Shown piece after piece: positions 10,618-21,308 of a DNA stretch of 64,000 nt (its first letter is position 1; each line of letters begins with the position of its first letter). This DNA is from Cercospora beticola (lineage: Eukaryota; Ascomycota; Dothideomycetes; Mycosphaerellales; Mycosphaerellaceae). The translations under genes were made by a program, and so were the position numbers. Where the stretch lies: the NCBI RefSeq assembly GCF_033473495.1, contig NC_088939.1, positions 4,216,001 to 4,280,000 of the forward strand, in the 5' to 3' direction. Under the pieces are notes generated by a model, which saw only the letters and a program-made list of their open reading frames with translations, searched no databases and was not told where the DNA came from.

Positions 10618-11448
10618 ATGGGAGCAACTTCGAACCGCCTCCACGTCACAGAGCGTTTGGATCTTAATGTTGACAATATTGATATTTCGCTTGCCATAAC
10701 GCATCGCCCAGGCCGGCTCTGTCCCGTGCTATTTCTGCATGGATTTGGATCGACCAAAGAAGATTACACCGATTTCCTGCTTAAGAAGAGTTTCGACGGC
10801 CATGCTTTCGTAGCATATGACGCTCCTGGTTGCGGGCAATCAACAATCACAGAACACAAACAGCTATCAATTCCATTCCTAGTTAAGACTGCAGAAGCAT
10901 TATTGGATTATCTCCGCATCGACCGCTTCCACCTCGTTGGGCATTCCATGGGAGCACTTACCGGACTCGAGCTATCGCACAAGCACCCTGCGCGTGTGCT
11001 AAGCTTTACAAATATCAAAGGCAATCTCTCTCCCGAAGACTGCTTCCTCAGCCGACAAATATTCGATTACCCGACATCGGATGACAAGCTGTTCTTCCAG
11101 GACTTCATTCATCGGACCTTTAACGCCACGTTCTTCGGCAGCGCAATGTACGCCACGAGTCTGCAGCTCAAAGCTAGAGCAGAGTCAGTCCGACCAATTT
11201 TCTCCTCAATGGTGAAGCTCTCTGATGCGGGCGATCTTCTCGACAAATTTCTGGCTTTGCCTTGTCCAAAGATCTTCATGTTTGGCGAGCAGTACGATGC
11301 GCTGTCATATCTGAAAAAGCTCGGCGAGTCGGGAGTGACACTGGCTAGGATCGAGGACTGCGGACATTTTCCAATGTATTCGAATCCACCATTGATGTGG
11401 CGGTACATACTCAGGGCAATCACCGAAGGAGAAGAAGCTTGTAGATAA
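10618..11448 (+). CDS. Alpha/beta hydrolase
   Basis: Single-exon serine hydrolase-fold protein, 276 aa from ATG 10618. The same frame also has an ATG at 10522 (308 aa). I prefer 10618 because the last promoter motif copy (10510-10515) almost touches 10522, and 276 aa is a normal size for the fold. Motifs: VLFLHGFGSTKEDY (oxyanion-hole HGFG), FVAYDAPGCGQS, HLVGHSMGALTGLE (nucleophile Ser in GHSMG) and RIEDCGHFPMYSNP (catalytic His). A central lid-like insertion follows the nucleophile. No signal peptide or membrane segment. Family members are esterases, epoxide hydrolases, haloperoxidases or C-C bond hydrolases of meta-cleavage pathways; context next to two pyruvate-type aldolases makes C-C or ester hydrolysis attractive, but this is inference. 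Confidence 0.9.
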   Translation: MGATSNRLHVTERLDLNVDNIDISLAITHRPGRLCPVLFLHGFGSTKEDYTDFLLKKSFDGHAFVAYDAPGCGQSTITEHKQLSIPFLVKTAEALLDYLRIDRFHLVGHSMGALTGLELSHKHPARVLSFTNIKGNLSPEDCFLSRQIFDYPTSDDKLFFQDFIHRTFNATFFGSAMYATSLQLKARAESVRPIFSSMVKLSDAGDLLDKFLALPCPKIFMFGEQYDALSYLKKLGESGVTLARIEDCGHFPMYSNPPLMWRYILRAITEGEEACR

Positions 11449-11721
11449 TATAGTTCTTGCTACATGCATAATTGTATTGTGATGTTTTGATACCGATGCT
11501 TTCCACACTTTTGTGTTAGTTCTTGCCCTGCCACGCAACCGAAGTGCTTACACGTTGTCAGTGCAAGCAATCAATCGAGCGGGCATCATTTAGCGAGCCT
11601 GGAGAGATGATATCCGACAAGCATGGCGTATATTTGAACCAAAACCAAAACTGAGACGATGCACCAAAACTCCTAGAATCGTTGAAGTGGTGATCTCTGA
11701 ATTGAACTACGAAATAAACTC

Positions 11722-13080
11722 CTAGCCTTTGCGCTGCAACATATGATAGTTCAGCTTCTTGCGAGCTTCAGCGATTCCAACACCACTGACTAGAAGTTCT
11801 CGAATCTTGCTTTCTGCCTCTTCAATCTCCGCAGCTACCCGAGCCACTTCTCGTGCCCGCCGACGTGGCACAACCACGACACCATTCGCATCAGCGACCA
11901 CAATGTCACGGTGCTCAACTCGGACTTTACCAACGCTGACAGCCTGGCCAACATCTGCCACCTCAACTCTATCTTTTCCAGTTCGCATCCAACACCCAGC
12001 GGTGAACAGTGGAAACCCGTCCGTCAGCGCTTTGTCAACGTCGCGACAAACTCCATCGATGACAGTACCTGAGATGCCCCTCAAGCCAGCATATTGAGTC
12101 ATGATATCGCCCCAGACTGTACAATCTGTGCGCCCGTCGTTGTCGATGACTACAATGTCGCCTGCAGCAACATCATCGATAAAGTCGCCAACGCTCCCGG
12201 GAGGGTCGCTCGCAGGAACATAGCGAACTGTGAAGGCCGGTCCAACGATAGTCTTCTTGTAGTTGCTGAGAGGCATTATGCCATAAGCTTGGCCAGGAAT
12301 GCCGAGCTTATCGAGCGCATCAGATACAGCAGCGGAGTCAAGGCCTGCAAACAAAGCGCTGATCTCTCGCTCCTCGCTCGACATGCTTTTCGTGTTCCGT
12401 GGTGATAACGAAGTGGCCGGCTCATCCGAGTTACCAGTCCCAATAGCTTCGAATTGCCTGTCATGCATAACTTCGGAAACAGAATGCCCTGCTCGCACTG
12501 CTTGAACCATAGAGTCTTGACGGCGCTCGATGCGCTCAGCCAGATCTAGGACCTCTTTAATCCGACCTGCGGGCACAAATACTGTACCACATCTATCGGC
12601 GATCACAAAATCATCCTGATTGACTGTGACTCCTCGCATTTGGATCGAGGTACCAGCGTCATACTGCACCATTCTGTTTCGGGCGCTGATCATGGTGACT
12701 CCCCTGCCATAGACCGGAAATCCGATGTCTCGACTTCCATCAATATCTCGACTCATGCCATCAACAACAGTACCACGAATCTCCTTTCTTTGGGCAGCAT
12801 TCGCGATGATATCGCCCCAACAGGAAACGCCATCGATGCCTCCGGCGATTACAAGGACACGGTCGTTGGTTTTCGTTGCATCAATGACAGGGGTGATGAG
12901 ATGTGTTGTAGGAGCTTGATCGGTCTTTGGGCCCAGCTGTACTGTACTGGCGCGCCCAACAACCTTCGGGCAGTCCCACAGGGGTAGTAGTCCGTACGTT
13001 GCTCCTTTCAATTGTAAGAAGTCCAGCGCATCGGACACGGTGTTTGTATCAAATGCGGAAAGGCGTTCGAGAGGATCCAT
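11722..13080 (-). CDS. Two RraA-like (HMG/CHA aldolase-like) domains fused in one protein
   Basis: Uninterrupted frame, 452 aa from ATG 13080; the 18 codons before it lack an ATG. Two RraA-like domains follow each other, about residues 10-205 and 240-445. Each has the same order of motifs: VSDALD (first copy DTNTVSDALDFL, second DSAAVSDALDKL), YGLLPL or YGIMPL, WGDII or WGDIM, and the G-x-V-x-DG-x-x-RD active-site signature (GTVVDGMSRDID and GTVIDGVCRDVD). So both Arg-Asp pairs thought to hold metal and pyruvate are kept. A Ser-rich linker (ATSLSPRNTKSMSSEE) joins the halves. Related single-domain enzymes cleave 4-hydroxy-4-methyl-2-oxoglutarate or 4-carboxy-4-hydroxy-2-oxoadipate to pyruvate, or decarboxylate oxaloacetate. 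RraA itself is an RNase E inhibitor, but fungi lack that target. Convergent with the hydrolase, divergent from the aminotransferase. Confidence 0.9.
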   Translation of the reverse strand: MDPLERLSAFDTNTVSDALDFLQLKGATYGLLPLWDCPKVVGRASTVQLGPKTDQAPTTHLITPVIDATKTNDRVLVIAGGIDGVSCWGDIIANAAQRKEIRGTVVDGMSRDIDGSRDIGFPVYGRGVTMISARNRMVQYDAGTSIQMRGVTVNQDDFVIADRCGTVFVPAGRIKEVLDLAERIERRQDSMVQAVRAGHSVSEVMHDRQFEAIGTGNSDEPATSLSPRNTKSMSSEEREISALFAGLDSAAVSDALDKLGIPGQAYGIMPLSNYKKTIVGPAFTVRYVPASDPPGSVGDFIDDVAAGDIVVIDNDGRTDCTVWGDIMTQYAGLRGISGTVIDGVCRDVDKALTDGFPLFTAGCWMRTGKDRVEVADVGQAVSVGKVRVEHRDIVVADANGVVVVPRRRAREVARVAAEIEEAESKIRELLVSGVGIAEARKKLNYHMLQRKG

Positions 13081-13247
13081 GGTGTTTAGGGTGTGATCTG
13101 AGGCGCAACGCGGTAGAGGAGAGGCCACTGTCAATCAACTGAATGAGTGCAGATGTTTCAAGCCAGATATTGGAGAACGCACTCATAAATGGCTGTTCGC
13201 TGGAGCACCAGTAGGGGCCGTCTTGGAAAGGCCGTGAACATCAAGCG

Positions 13248-13273
13248 TTCGCCGACGCCGAAGCCGACGCCGA
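13248..13273. promoter_or_regulatory. Second copy of the 17-bp element plus further CGCCGA words
   Basis: TTCGCCGACGCCGAAGC at 13248-13264 differs at one base from the element at 6776-6792. CGCCGA words start at 13250, 13256 and 13268. The region separates the RraA-like gene (ATG 13080) from the aminotransferase gene (ATG 13573). Joint regulation with the regulator gene is inferred. Confidence 0.5.
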
Positions 13274-13572
13274 GGACAACACGCCCACCAGAGACGCGTT
13301 CAAAAGCTCGGTGCTTGGCAGGTCATGCGAGCAAATGTGTCTGACCGAAGCCGAGAGTTCGAATATTCGCAGTCTTTGCAGTAGCGTTGCCCGAACAGAT
13401 CGCTAACTTTGTCGCCGCGTTGACCGAAGCAACGTGAATTGCACAATTGCTTCATTCTGACACCTTGCACAGCGTTTCGCTGCGTTGATAAATGTGAAAG
13501 GCAGGAAGACCGTTCTGTCCCGTGCGTGCCTGTCCCTTTTGACTTTTTTACACTTTCCTGATCATTTGTAAA

Positions 13573-15014
<1,442 letters not shown>

Positions 15015-15431
15015 GCTCGGCAGCTGCTGAAGCACTGGCATGTGAAGGATGGACAGAGCACATGTTGGTCGTAATGGCCTTGTGCAGAGGTGCTAAGCCA
15101 CTGTTGTAGGTGGATTGGTGTAGAAAGTATTGTTGATAGAGTCAAGAATGATTGGTCATGCAAGCTGTTCGTCTTCTCGTCAGCCTGCGCAGCTAAATTT
15201 TGATGCACAATTTAGTTAAGTGGCTGCCTGACAAGTGGATCCAGCGACGCGAAAGTGACGCGTGCGCTGCCGCCGCCGACGTTCGTTCACCATTGCCGCT
15301 CATGCACTTTCAACATTTGCCTGTGACTCGCTGCTGCCTGACATGAACCCAAGCCGGTAGTAGTGGTGAAAAGGGAGTCTGTGAGACCAGAAACAGCAAC
15401 ATCCACGACATCCACCTCGACAATCGCCGCC

Positions 15432-15941
15432 ATGTCCAAGGTCGCTCCAAGCGCACGAACGTGGACACTTCGGTTCAAGAACCACACCAGCACCATCCTG
15501 CTCGAAGTCGACCCACTGCAGAGCCTCTCTGATGTTCGAGCGGAGCTCCTTCATGCCCTCGTCGAAACGTCACCTGGCGGCAAGCTCAATGGACAAGAAA
15601 TACCTCAGAATGCTAAGCACATCAAACTCGGGATCGCCAACGATCGCAACGATCTCAGCAAAGGCTACTCTTCAGTTGTTGGCGAGCTCGAGGAGGCCAG
15701 CGACACTGGCAAGGGCAAGGGGAAGGCACCGGTAGGCAGCGCCAAAGCCGACTCGCTCAAGGATTGCCCACAGGGCGTTGGCATGAAAAATGGCGATGTC
15801 GTCGCATTCAAGTTCGTTGGCAACGGAGGCATTGCAGATGAGTCCACCGAAGATATAATCGAAGAGTGGGATGTCATTGTGCCGACTATCGAGGACACCT
15901 ACAAGGAGGACGATGAGGGGCTAGCCATGGACGAAGGGTGA
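15432..15941 (+). CDS. Conserved-looking hypothetical protein, acidic C-terminus
   Basis: 169 aa from ATG 15432; the frame extends upstream to 15363 but without an ATG. The N-terminal 60 residues (TWTLRFKNHTSTILLEVDPL then LSDVRAELLHAL) read like a ubiquitin-like beta-grasp start: two beta strands and a helix. A Gly/Lys-rich linker follows, then GVGMKNGDVVAFKF, a strand-rich segment, and an acidic tail. I cannot name the family; a ubiquitin-like or small adaptor role would be a guess. Codon pattern and conserved-looking hydrophobic spacing support a real gene. Confidence 0.6.
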   Translation: MSKVAPSARTWTLRFKNHTSTILLEVDPLQSLSDVRAELLHALVETSPGGKLNGQEIPQNAKHIKLGIANDRNDLSKGYSSVVGELEEASDTGKGKGKAPVGSAKADSLKDCPQGVGMKNGDVVAFKFVGNGGIADESTEDIIEEWDVIVPTIEDTYKEDDEGLAMDEG

Positions 15942-17990
15942 GGTGTCAATCGCCTCGAGACACTCTCAGCTGTGCCTCCTGGTTCTGTCACCCGAAAAGG
16001 GAGCCAAGATATGTTGAGGATGGATACATGGATACCATCATACCACATGTCGTGCTTGCAATCTTAGTCGCACGGCGTAAAGGCGTAGCACAGACCGCCA
16101 TGACCCAAGATCACAACAACGGAAAGCCGCAGCACGCTTGACCTCTTCGAGAGCGTGTTCAACGTCGGCTTAGGCTTTGAAGAAGTCTATTGGCCCAAAT
16201 ACACGCCGAGAACGACACGCATCCGCTGTCAGAACGATAAACGTGGTTCCTGAGTATATCTCAACCTCAGCAACCGGGTTCGAAGGGGAAATGGGCTTGC
16301 AAGGCCATTGAGATATGAAGCTGTCAAATACTGGCCACAAATCGACAGATGCTCTGTCACACCATCTGTTCTTGAGTTTGCTTGTGGTTGTTTGCTTTAC
16401 AAAGACACTGACTGGTTTCTTTGGCGAGCTCAGCGTCAATAAACTACCAATAGGAGGCGGTCATCAATCGTCCTCGACTACAATTGCTCCTGCAGCACGG
16501 AAGCCGTCGCCATGGAATACGGCTTGATGAAGTGGCATGTCAAACTTCGCGTTCGAGCACTCGAAGACTATGGCGCCTTCAAGCCGCTTTCTATAATAGC
16601 AATGAGCTGTCGCCATCTATTTCTTGATTCGGCTGTCAAGCCCGAGCCGCTGCCGCACGGGACGCTTTGGTTGTCGGCAGTGCGTCTTCGGGTGCCTGGT
16701 TCACTCTCGGTCGCTATCCGCTGTCATGTCCAGGCTTGCGGACCTTTGTGCTAGCCTACATCGCCACTGCTCGCCATGCAAAGAACGATGGGTATCGTCG
16801 CAAAGCAAAAGGAATTCAATTCGCATGCGATGTAGTCTACCGGTAATCATAGTTGCCATTCGCACGCTGCACGGTTTCCAATTCGATTTCGCATACTACA
16901 TTCCATCGTCCGGGACGTTTTCATGCTGCAAAAGCGACAGATCTGTTCTCCTCAGGATGACGATCCTATGTCGTGCCCGCTTCAAACCTGCGCTGTGCTG
17001 CACGAAGCCGAGCCTATGACCGGTCATGATTCGCCAGATATGGAGTTCACATCGCGGCGGTTCTACTCGCACGAGCAGCGTAGACACGGCACGGTGGGGC
17101 TTGGTCAATCGACGAGCATTGCAACAGACATAATCAGTGCCCAGAGGCCTAACATCCCGGCACGTCCTCGGTCGTGACCGGACAAGTACAGCGGACGATC
17201 TTCACCACTCATCTGGCGGACCATAGTTCTGTATGCAATCCCAATTCTGTATCAGGAGATGGATTCCTATCGCTTGGCTTTCCTAAACGTCACGGCTTTC
17301 GAATCGCATAAGATTAATGCGAAGCCGACTAGATGACATTCTTGCACGGCAATGTGCCTTTTACCGTGGGTGCAACCCAAATAACACGTTTCCACGGACG
17401 GCAGCAAAAGCACGCCGCGGACGGCAATGATGGCCAACCGTCTCGCTGTTATGCAGCCGTTCGCCATTGTGGTCATCCGCAGCCCACTCCGACCCGAAGG
17501 GACTTCCTGAATATGATAATGTGCGTTGGCTGTACTAACATGCCTCGGTCGCACTGCGACAGCCATACGACTATCGTGAAGGACACCACGAGGGCAGTGC
17601 GAAACACGCACAGGCGATACATGCACAGCCCACATTGTCCTCACTTCCTCAAAGATAACATCCTCCGCCCTCGCATGTCCGAGCAATCGATGTATCGTGC
17701 AACGCACCACGTGTTGCATGGCACGTTTCGTGAAGAGACTGGCTGTTGTTGTCTTGAAAGGCAATGTAGGCTGCGTGAGCTGTCTCAATATTTGCCTACC
17801 TCTCTTTCAGTCTCTTTGAGCTTCATAATAACTCTATTTGCTCACGAAAACAACAATGTCTTACACGCTCGCTATATGAGCAGTCCATTTTGTGCAACAT
17901 GGCATACAGATTGACCACCTTCGTCTTTGCCAAGCGCAGCACAGTCCACGACGCAAAAGAACAAGCCGAACGGCAGATCCCTCAACAAGC
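15942..17990. other. Gene-poor stretch, 2 kb
   Basis: Only overlapping random-looking frames on both strands (the longest are about 130-190 codons, with unlike compositions and no recognisable motif). No inverted terminal repeats or transposase-like frames were seen. It may hold UTRs, promoter sequence or decayed DNA. Confidence 0.5.
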
Positions 17991-18347
17991 ATGCCCCTCA
18001 CAACATACGAATACACTTGCGGCCACATCTATCAAGTCCAAGGTCGGCAATGCAACTGCTTCTACAATCAAATGATGCGGATAAACGACCCTAGCAACCA
18101 CCATCACGCTCGCATCAACGAAAGAGTCTTACCATTCGGGACGGAAGAATGTCGACATGATAGGACAGTCTTCAAGGCTTACGACTGCCACGATTGTCGT
18201 CGTGCACGCGAAAGACAGACGGAGAGGCTCTATCTGGTTGACCGATATGGAGTTGGTCGTCGGTATGATCGGGTGGCATCTTTGTACTACGACCGTTTCA
18301 GAGGAGGGAGTTGGTGGCACGGCAGAGATGAGAGGAGATGGAGGTGA
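17991..18347 (+). CDS. Small Cys/His-rich hypothetical protein
   Basis: 118 aa from ATG 17991 (MPLTTYEYTCGHIYQVQGRQ); the frame reaches further upstream. Six cysteines with several His lie in the first two thirds: YTCGH, CNC, EECRHD and YDCHDCRRAR, a spacing that could bind zinc. The C-terminus is Arg/Tyr/Trp-rich. No secretion signal. I do not recognise the family. Small zinc-binding proteins with CGH...C.C...C..C patterns are common in ascomycetes. Moderate support only: length, Cys pattern and a clear ATG. Confidence 0.45.
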   Translation: MPLTTYEYTCGHIYQVQGRQCNCFYNQMMRINDPSNHHHARINERVLPFGTEECRHDRTVFKAYDCHDCRRARERQTERLYLVDRYGVGRRYDRVASLYYDRFRGGSWWHGRDERRWR

Positions 18348-18652
18348 TGGGCAGGCAAAGGGTGGAGTGAACAAGGCAAGATGCAGCAATTTTGTGCATG
18401 GCAATGTCGAGCGAGCCGCGATCGATTGAGATTTCCGCGTCAATGGTTGGGAAATGGGGTGTACTGGAAGCAAGAAACGGGTGCGAACGTGGATATCCAG
18501 ATTGTCGCTGCCTCTTCGAAGTGCGCGTTGTCTGCTCGGGCTCATCGAGCTTCAAAACATACAACATTCATTCCTACTTTTAATTGATTCGCCTTTGCAA
18601 TTTCCTCTCAGTCCCTCGGCACGTATTGCTTGAAGTCCACCCTTCCGCGAGG

Positions 18653-19615
18653 TCAAGGCGCATTGCTCGAACTCCACTTGCTGAAGAAGTCGAGGACGAC
18701 CGGAGTGAAATCAAGACTCTTATCCAGACAGCGACGTTTGGTTTGATTGTAATTGTCCGACGCATCCCAATTGTTGCTGAAAGCGTTAGGCCAGCAGTGG
18801 CCCAACTCGAAGATCTGGTAGTGCTTCACGACTTCGTTGCGTCCGCCACAAGAATAGGTCGTGGTATTGTAGCCACCGAGATCCTTGGAATATTTCGCCT
18901 TTGCGTTGGAGCCACAGGTTCGCTGGCCCCACCAGCTTACCCATTTACCAACGTCGGGTAGAGGGCCTCCGCTGCCATCTTTTGTAGGGTGATACGGGAT
19001 GGTCTGGTCTTTGTCGCCGTGGGATTCCAGAATGGCTCTCTTCTTACTGCAGTCGCTCAGCTTGGTGTCTGTGTAAAGAGCCGCCGCGGCCATGGCGAAT
19101 GCCGAGAATTCGTCTCCGTTGTCTGAGCAAGCGAGCAAGTCAACGAAGCCGCCGCCATTCGACTTGCCCGAAGCATACATGCGACTGTCGTCGATACAGT
19201 ATTCCGTCTTCAGATGAGTGGTCAGATCTGTCACGAACTGAAGGTCATTGACATCTTGGTTTGCATAGCTGGGGCCTTGCCAAGATCCCTCATAGCCAGC
19301 GGGATAGACGACGAGATACTGCTGTCCTTTTGCGTAGTCGAAATAGCGTGAGTTCTGGTACTGCTGCCATGGAGTGCCGCTGTTGCCGTGAAAGTCCAAG
19401 ATTAATGGCCACTGCTTTCCGAGATTCTTGTTGTACCCATCTGGAACTTTGACAGCGTAAGTTCTGTCGAATTTGCCCGAGCGAATAGTGTGACTGGCTG
19501 TGTCATTGTTGAAGCCTTCGTGGTGAGTCTTCTTGCAAGCGGCAGATGAGCTGGACGAGGCTGTGACATATGACGCTGCGAATGCAGTCAGAGCCAGAGT
19601 AGCGAGGATTCCCAT
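18653..19615 (-). CDS. Secreted feruloyl esterase/CE1-like esterase (PHB-depolymerase-like fold)
   Basis: Extracellular esterase, likely releasing ferulic or acetyl groups from plant cell wall xylan. Single exon, 320 aa. Residues 1-19 form a signal peptide (MGILATLALTAFAASYVTA). The alpha/beta hydrolase core has LILDFHGNSGTPWQQYQNS, VVYPAGYEGSWQGPSYA, and the nucleophile Ser152 in YASGKSNGGGF. SHGDKDQTIPYH carries the likely Asp, and FELGHCWP the likely His. The arrangement and the many cysteines match fungal FaeB/FaeC and CE1-type enzymes. No carbohydrate-binding module is attached. A TATAAG box lies about 75 bp upstream of the ATG. Its activity (feruloyl versus acetyl xylan) cannot be decided from sequence. 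Confidence 0.88.
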   Translation of the reverse strand: MGILATLALTAFAASYVTASSSSSAACKKTHHEGFNNDTASHTIRSGKFDRTYAVKVPDGYNKNLGKQWPLILDFHGNSGTPWQQYQNSRYFDYAKGQQYLVVYPAGYEGSWQGPSYANQDVNDLQFVTDLTTHLKTEYCIDDSRMYASGKSNGGGFVDLLACSDNGDEFSAFAMAAAALYTDTKLSDCSKKRAILESHGDKDQTIPYHPTKDGSGGPLPDVGKWVSWWGQRTCGSNAKAKYSKDLGGYNTTTYSCGGRNEVVKHYQIFELGHCWPNAFSNNWDASDNYNQTKRRCLDKSLDFTPVVLDFFSKWSSSNAP

Positions 19616-20608
19616 ACTGCAAGTGGTGAATCTTGGTCAAGTGGTAGTACAAGAATCCAGTAGCAGCAGGTGTGTGAAGAAAAGAGAATACTTATAGGAA
19701 TCTGTGCATCGGAAGATACCTAGTTGGAGGGAAGGCAGCCGAAAGCGGGTCTGATCAGCAGAAGGAGCGGCGGAAGCCACGAAATCACATACCACATCAA
19801 GTGCTTACGAGGATGGTATGGGATCGGCAGCCGATGTATGGTCACGAGCATAGCATGCGCTGTATACGACAGGTGCTTGGAGAGAGACTTTAAGGCGACC
19901 AAGATACATGCCAATTTTGTCCGTGTAGCTTGCCCAAACGGGCCCCAAGCGCTGAGCGAGATTGGCACGATGTTTAAGGCATCCCATCCAATGTAGCAGA
20001 TTCGAGTGCCATGCTGCTCTTACAGGCGCAAGTCGTACAATATCTCGTGCATTGTCACATATTGCACTGTAACGCTGGGCCGGTGGTGGATGCGACATTG
20101 ACAGCACCACGTCGGCTGTGCGTCATGCAGCGGAACAGCCTGAGGGAAGAGGAGCCGCGTTCCTGCAGCTGCGAAGTTGCCAGAAATCTGTCAAGCGTGG
20201 TCAACGGATCCCAGGTTGTGATATCGTGCATCGATGTGAAGGAACAAGTACACCATTGCATTGACGCGTCAAGACTCTGTACGGTTGTACAGAGAGCAGC
20301 CTGAGGGACTCTCGGCTCTCGCCAGACCTTCCCCCTTCGGACCTTCCCACACCTCCACTCAAAACTCGACTTTGCCAGCTCCGTCTTCTGCTCTGCGACA
20401 ATCACCCATTTCAAGGTAGGCACCCTCAATCATCCTAATCCCAACCCCTTTCATGATGACCAAAAAATAGCATGTATTACCGTACAGCACACAGTGCTCA
20501 TGGCGATCAAAATTTTATCATTTGAGTATTTCTGACAACGCACACCAACATTGCACAAGAAGCACGATCATCCTCTGGGCCAGCTGCTAACGCGCTCGAA
20601 CAGTGATC
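19616..20608. other. Divergent intergenic region, 1 kb
   Basis: Holds the promoter of the esterase (TATAAG on the minus strand at 19696-19691) and of the MoaD-type gene. Just before the latter is GCTAAC followed by GAACAG ending at 20602, which looks like a leader-intron end. No coding frame is convincing. Confidence 0.5.
19691..19696 (-). promoter_or_regulatory. TATA box of the esterase gene
   Basis: TATAAG on the minus strand, about 75 bp upstream of the esterase ATG, a usual distance for an inducible fungal gene. Confidence 0.5.
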
Positions 20609-20902
20609 ATGAGTAGTCCCAAGGCTCCTGCTGGGCACTTCACGCTCCTCTACTTCGCCGCATCGACCTCGTTCACCGAGAAGGGTCACGACTTCTTCCC
20701 TGCCCCGCTACTGGTCAGCCAGCTCTATGATAAGCTTGATGAGAAGTATCCGGGCATCAAAGAGAAGGTGCTGTCGAGCAGTGCTGTAACAGTCAACTTG
20801 GACTATGTGGACCTTGATGAGGAGAGCGCGAAGGGAGACAAGGGACTTGCCATTCAGGCTGGTGATGAAGTAGCCATAATTCCACCTGTCTCGTCAGGAT
20901 GA
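20609..20902 (+). CDS. Molybdopterin synthase small (sulfur carrier) subunit, MoaD/MOCS2A type
   Basis: Carries the thiocarboxylate sulfur that converts precursor Z (cPMP) to molybdopterin, working with the MoaE/MOCS2B subunit; needed for nitrate reductase and xanthine dehydrogenase. 97 aa from ATG 20609. The beta-grasp pattern is clear: FTLLYFAASTSFTEKG, a helix LVSQLYDKLDEKYPGIKEKV, VTVNLDYVDLD, and the C-terminus GDEVAIIPPVSSG. The terminal Gly that is activated is present. The residue before it is Ser, not the second Gly of bacterial and animal forms; this may be a fungal trait. A GCTAAC...CAG signal just upstream suggests a leader intron. Confidence 0.88.
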   Translation: MSSPKAPAGHFTLLYFAASTSFTEKGHDFFPAPLLVSQLYDKLDEKYPGIKEKVLSSSAVTVNLDYVDLDEESAKGDKGLAIQAGDEVAIIPPVSSG

Positions 20903-21308
20903 ATCAACATGATCCTTTCCACCACAAATCTGCAAAGTTCTCATCAATTCTCCGTTGTGTCTCCCGGCCTGGATACAAGCTGCGAGTGCACCGCCCAAGC
21001 ATCTTGACCAATCAATCTCAGACGATTATCTGCGGCGTAACTACGTCCGGGTCAGGCATGTGGACACCGATCTCTATACCTTTTCAGATAAAGCAGTTGT
21101 CGTTCTGTGATTTGCGCTGGTGGGATTACAATTGACGGCTCTGCGACTGCCACTCGCGGGCCATGGGATTCCAAACTACCCTTGGAAGTGCTCACTTCTG
21201 AATTATTAGAGGTGCAGGTGCGGCGCTGCTCACATGCTGGCTCCAAATGCATTCACTTCTATGCCCCACCAACTGGCATGAATTCATTCGAATTCACATT
21301 CTGACGCT
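20903..21308. other. Intergenic, 0.4 kb
   Basis: 3' side of the MoaD-type gene and promoter of the next gene. Nothing recognisable. Confidence 0.5.

Noticed and set aside
10083..10757. 224-codon minus-strand frame
   Set aside because: Only its last 46 codons overlap a true exon in frame (first exon of the aldolase, starting at ATG 10226); the rest runs through the promoter and opposite the hydrolase.
17267..17914. Overlapping 173- and 193-codon frames on opposite strands
   Set aside because: Unusual composition, no motif, and mutually exclusive; neither has good splice context or start support.
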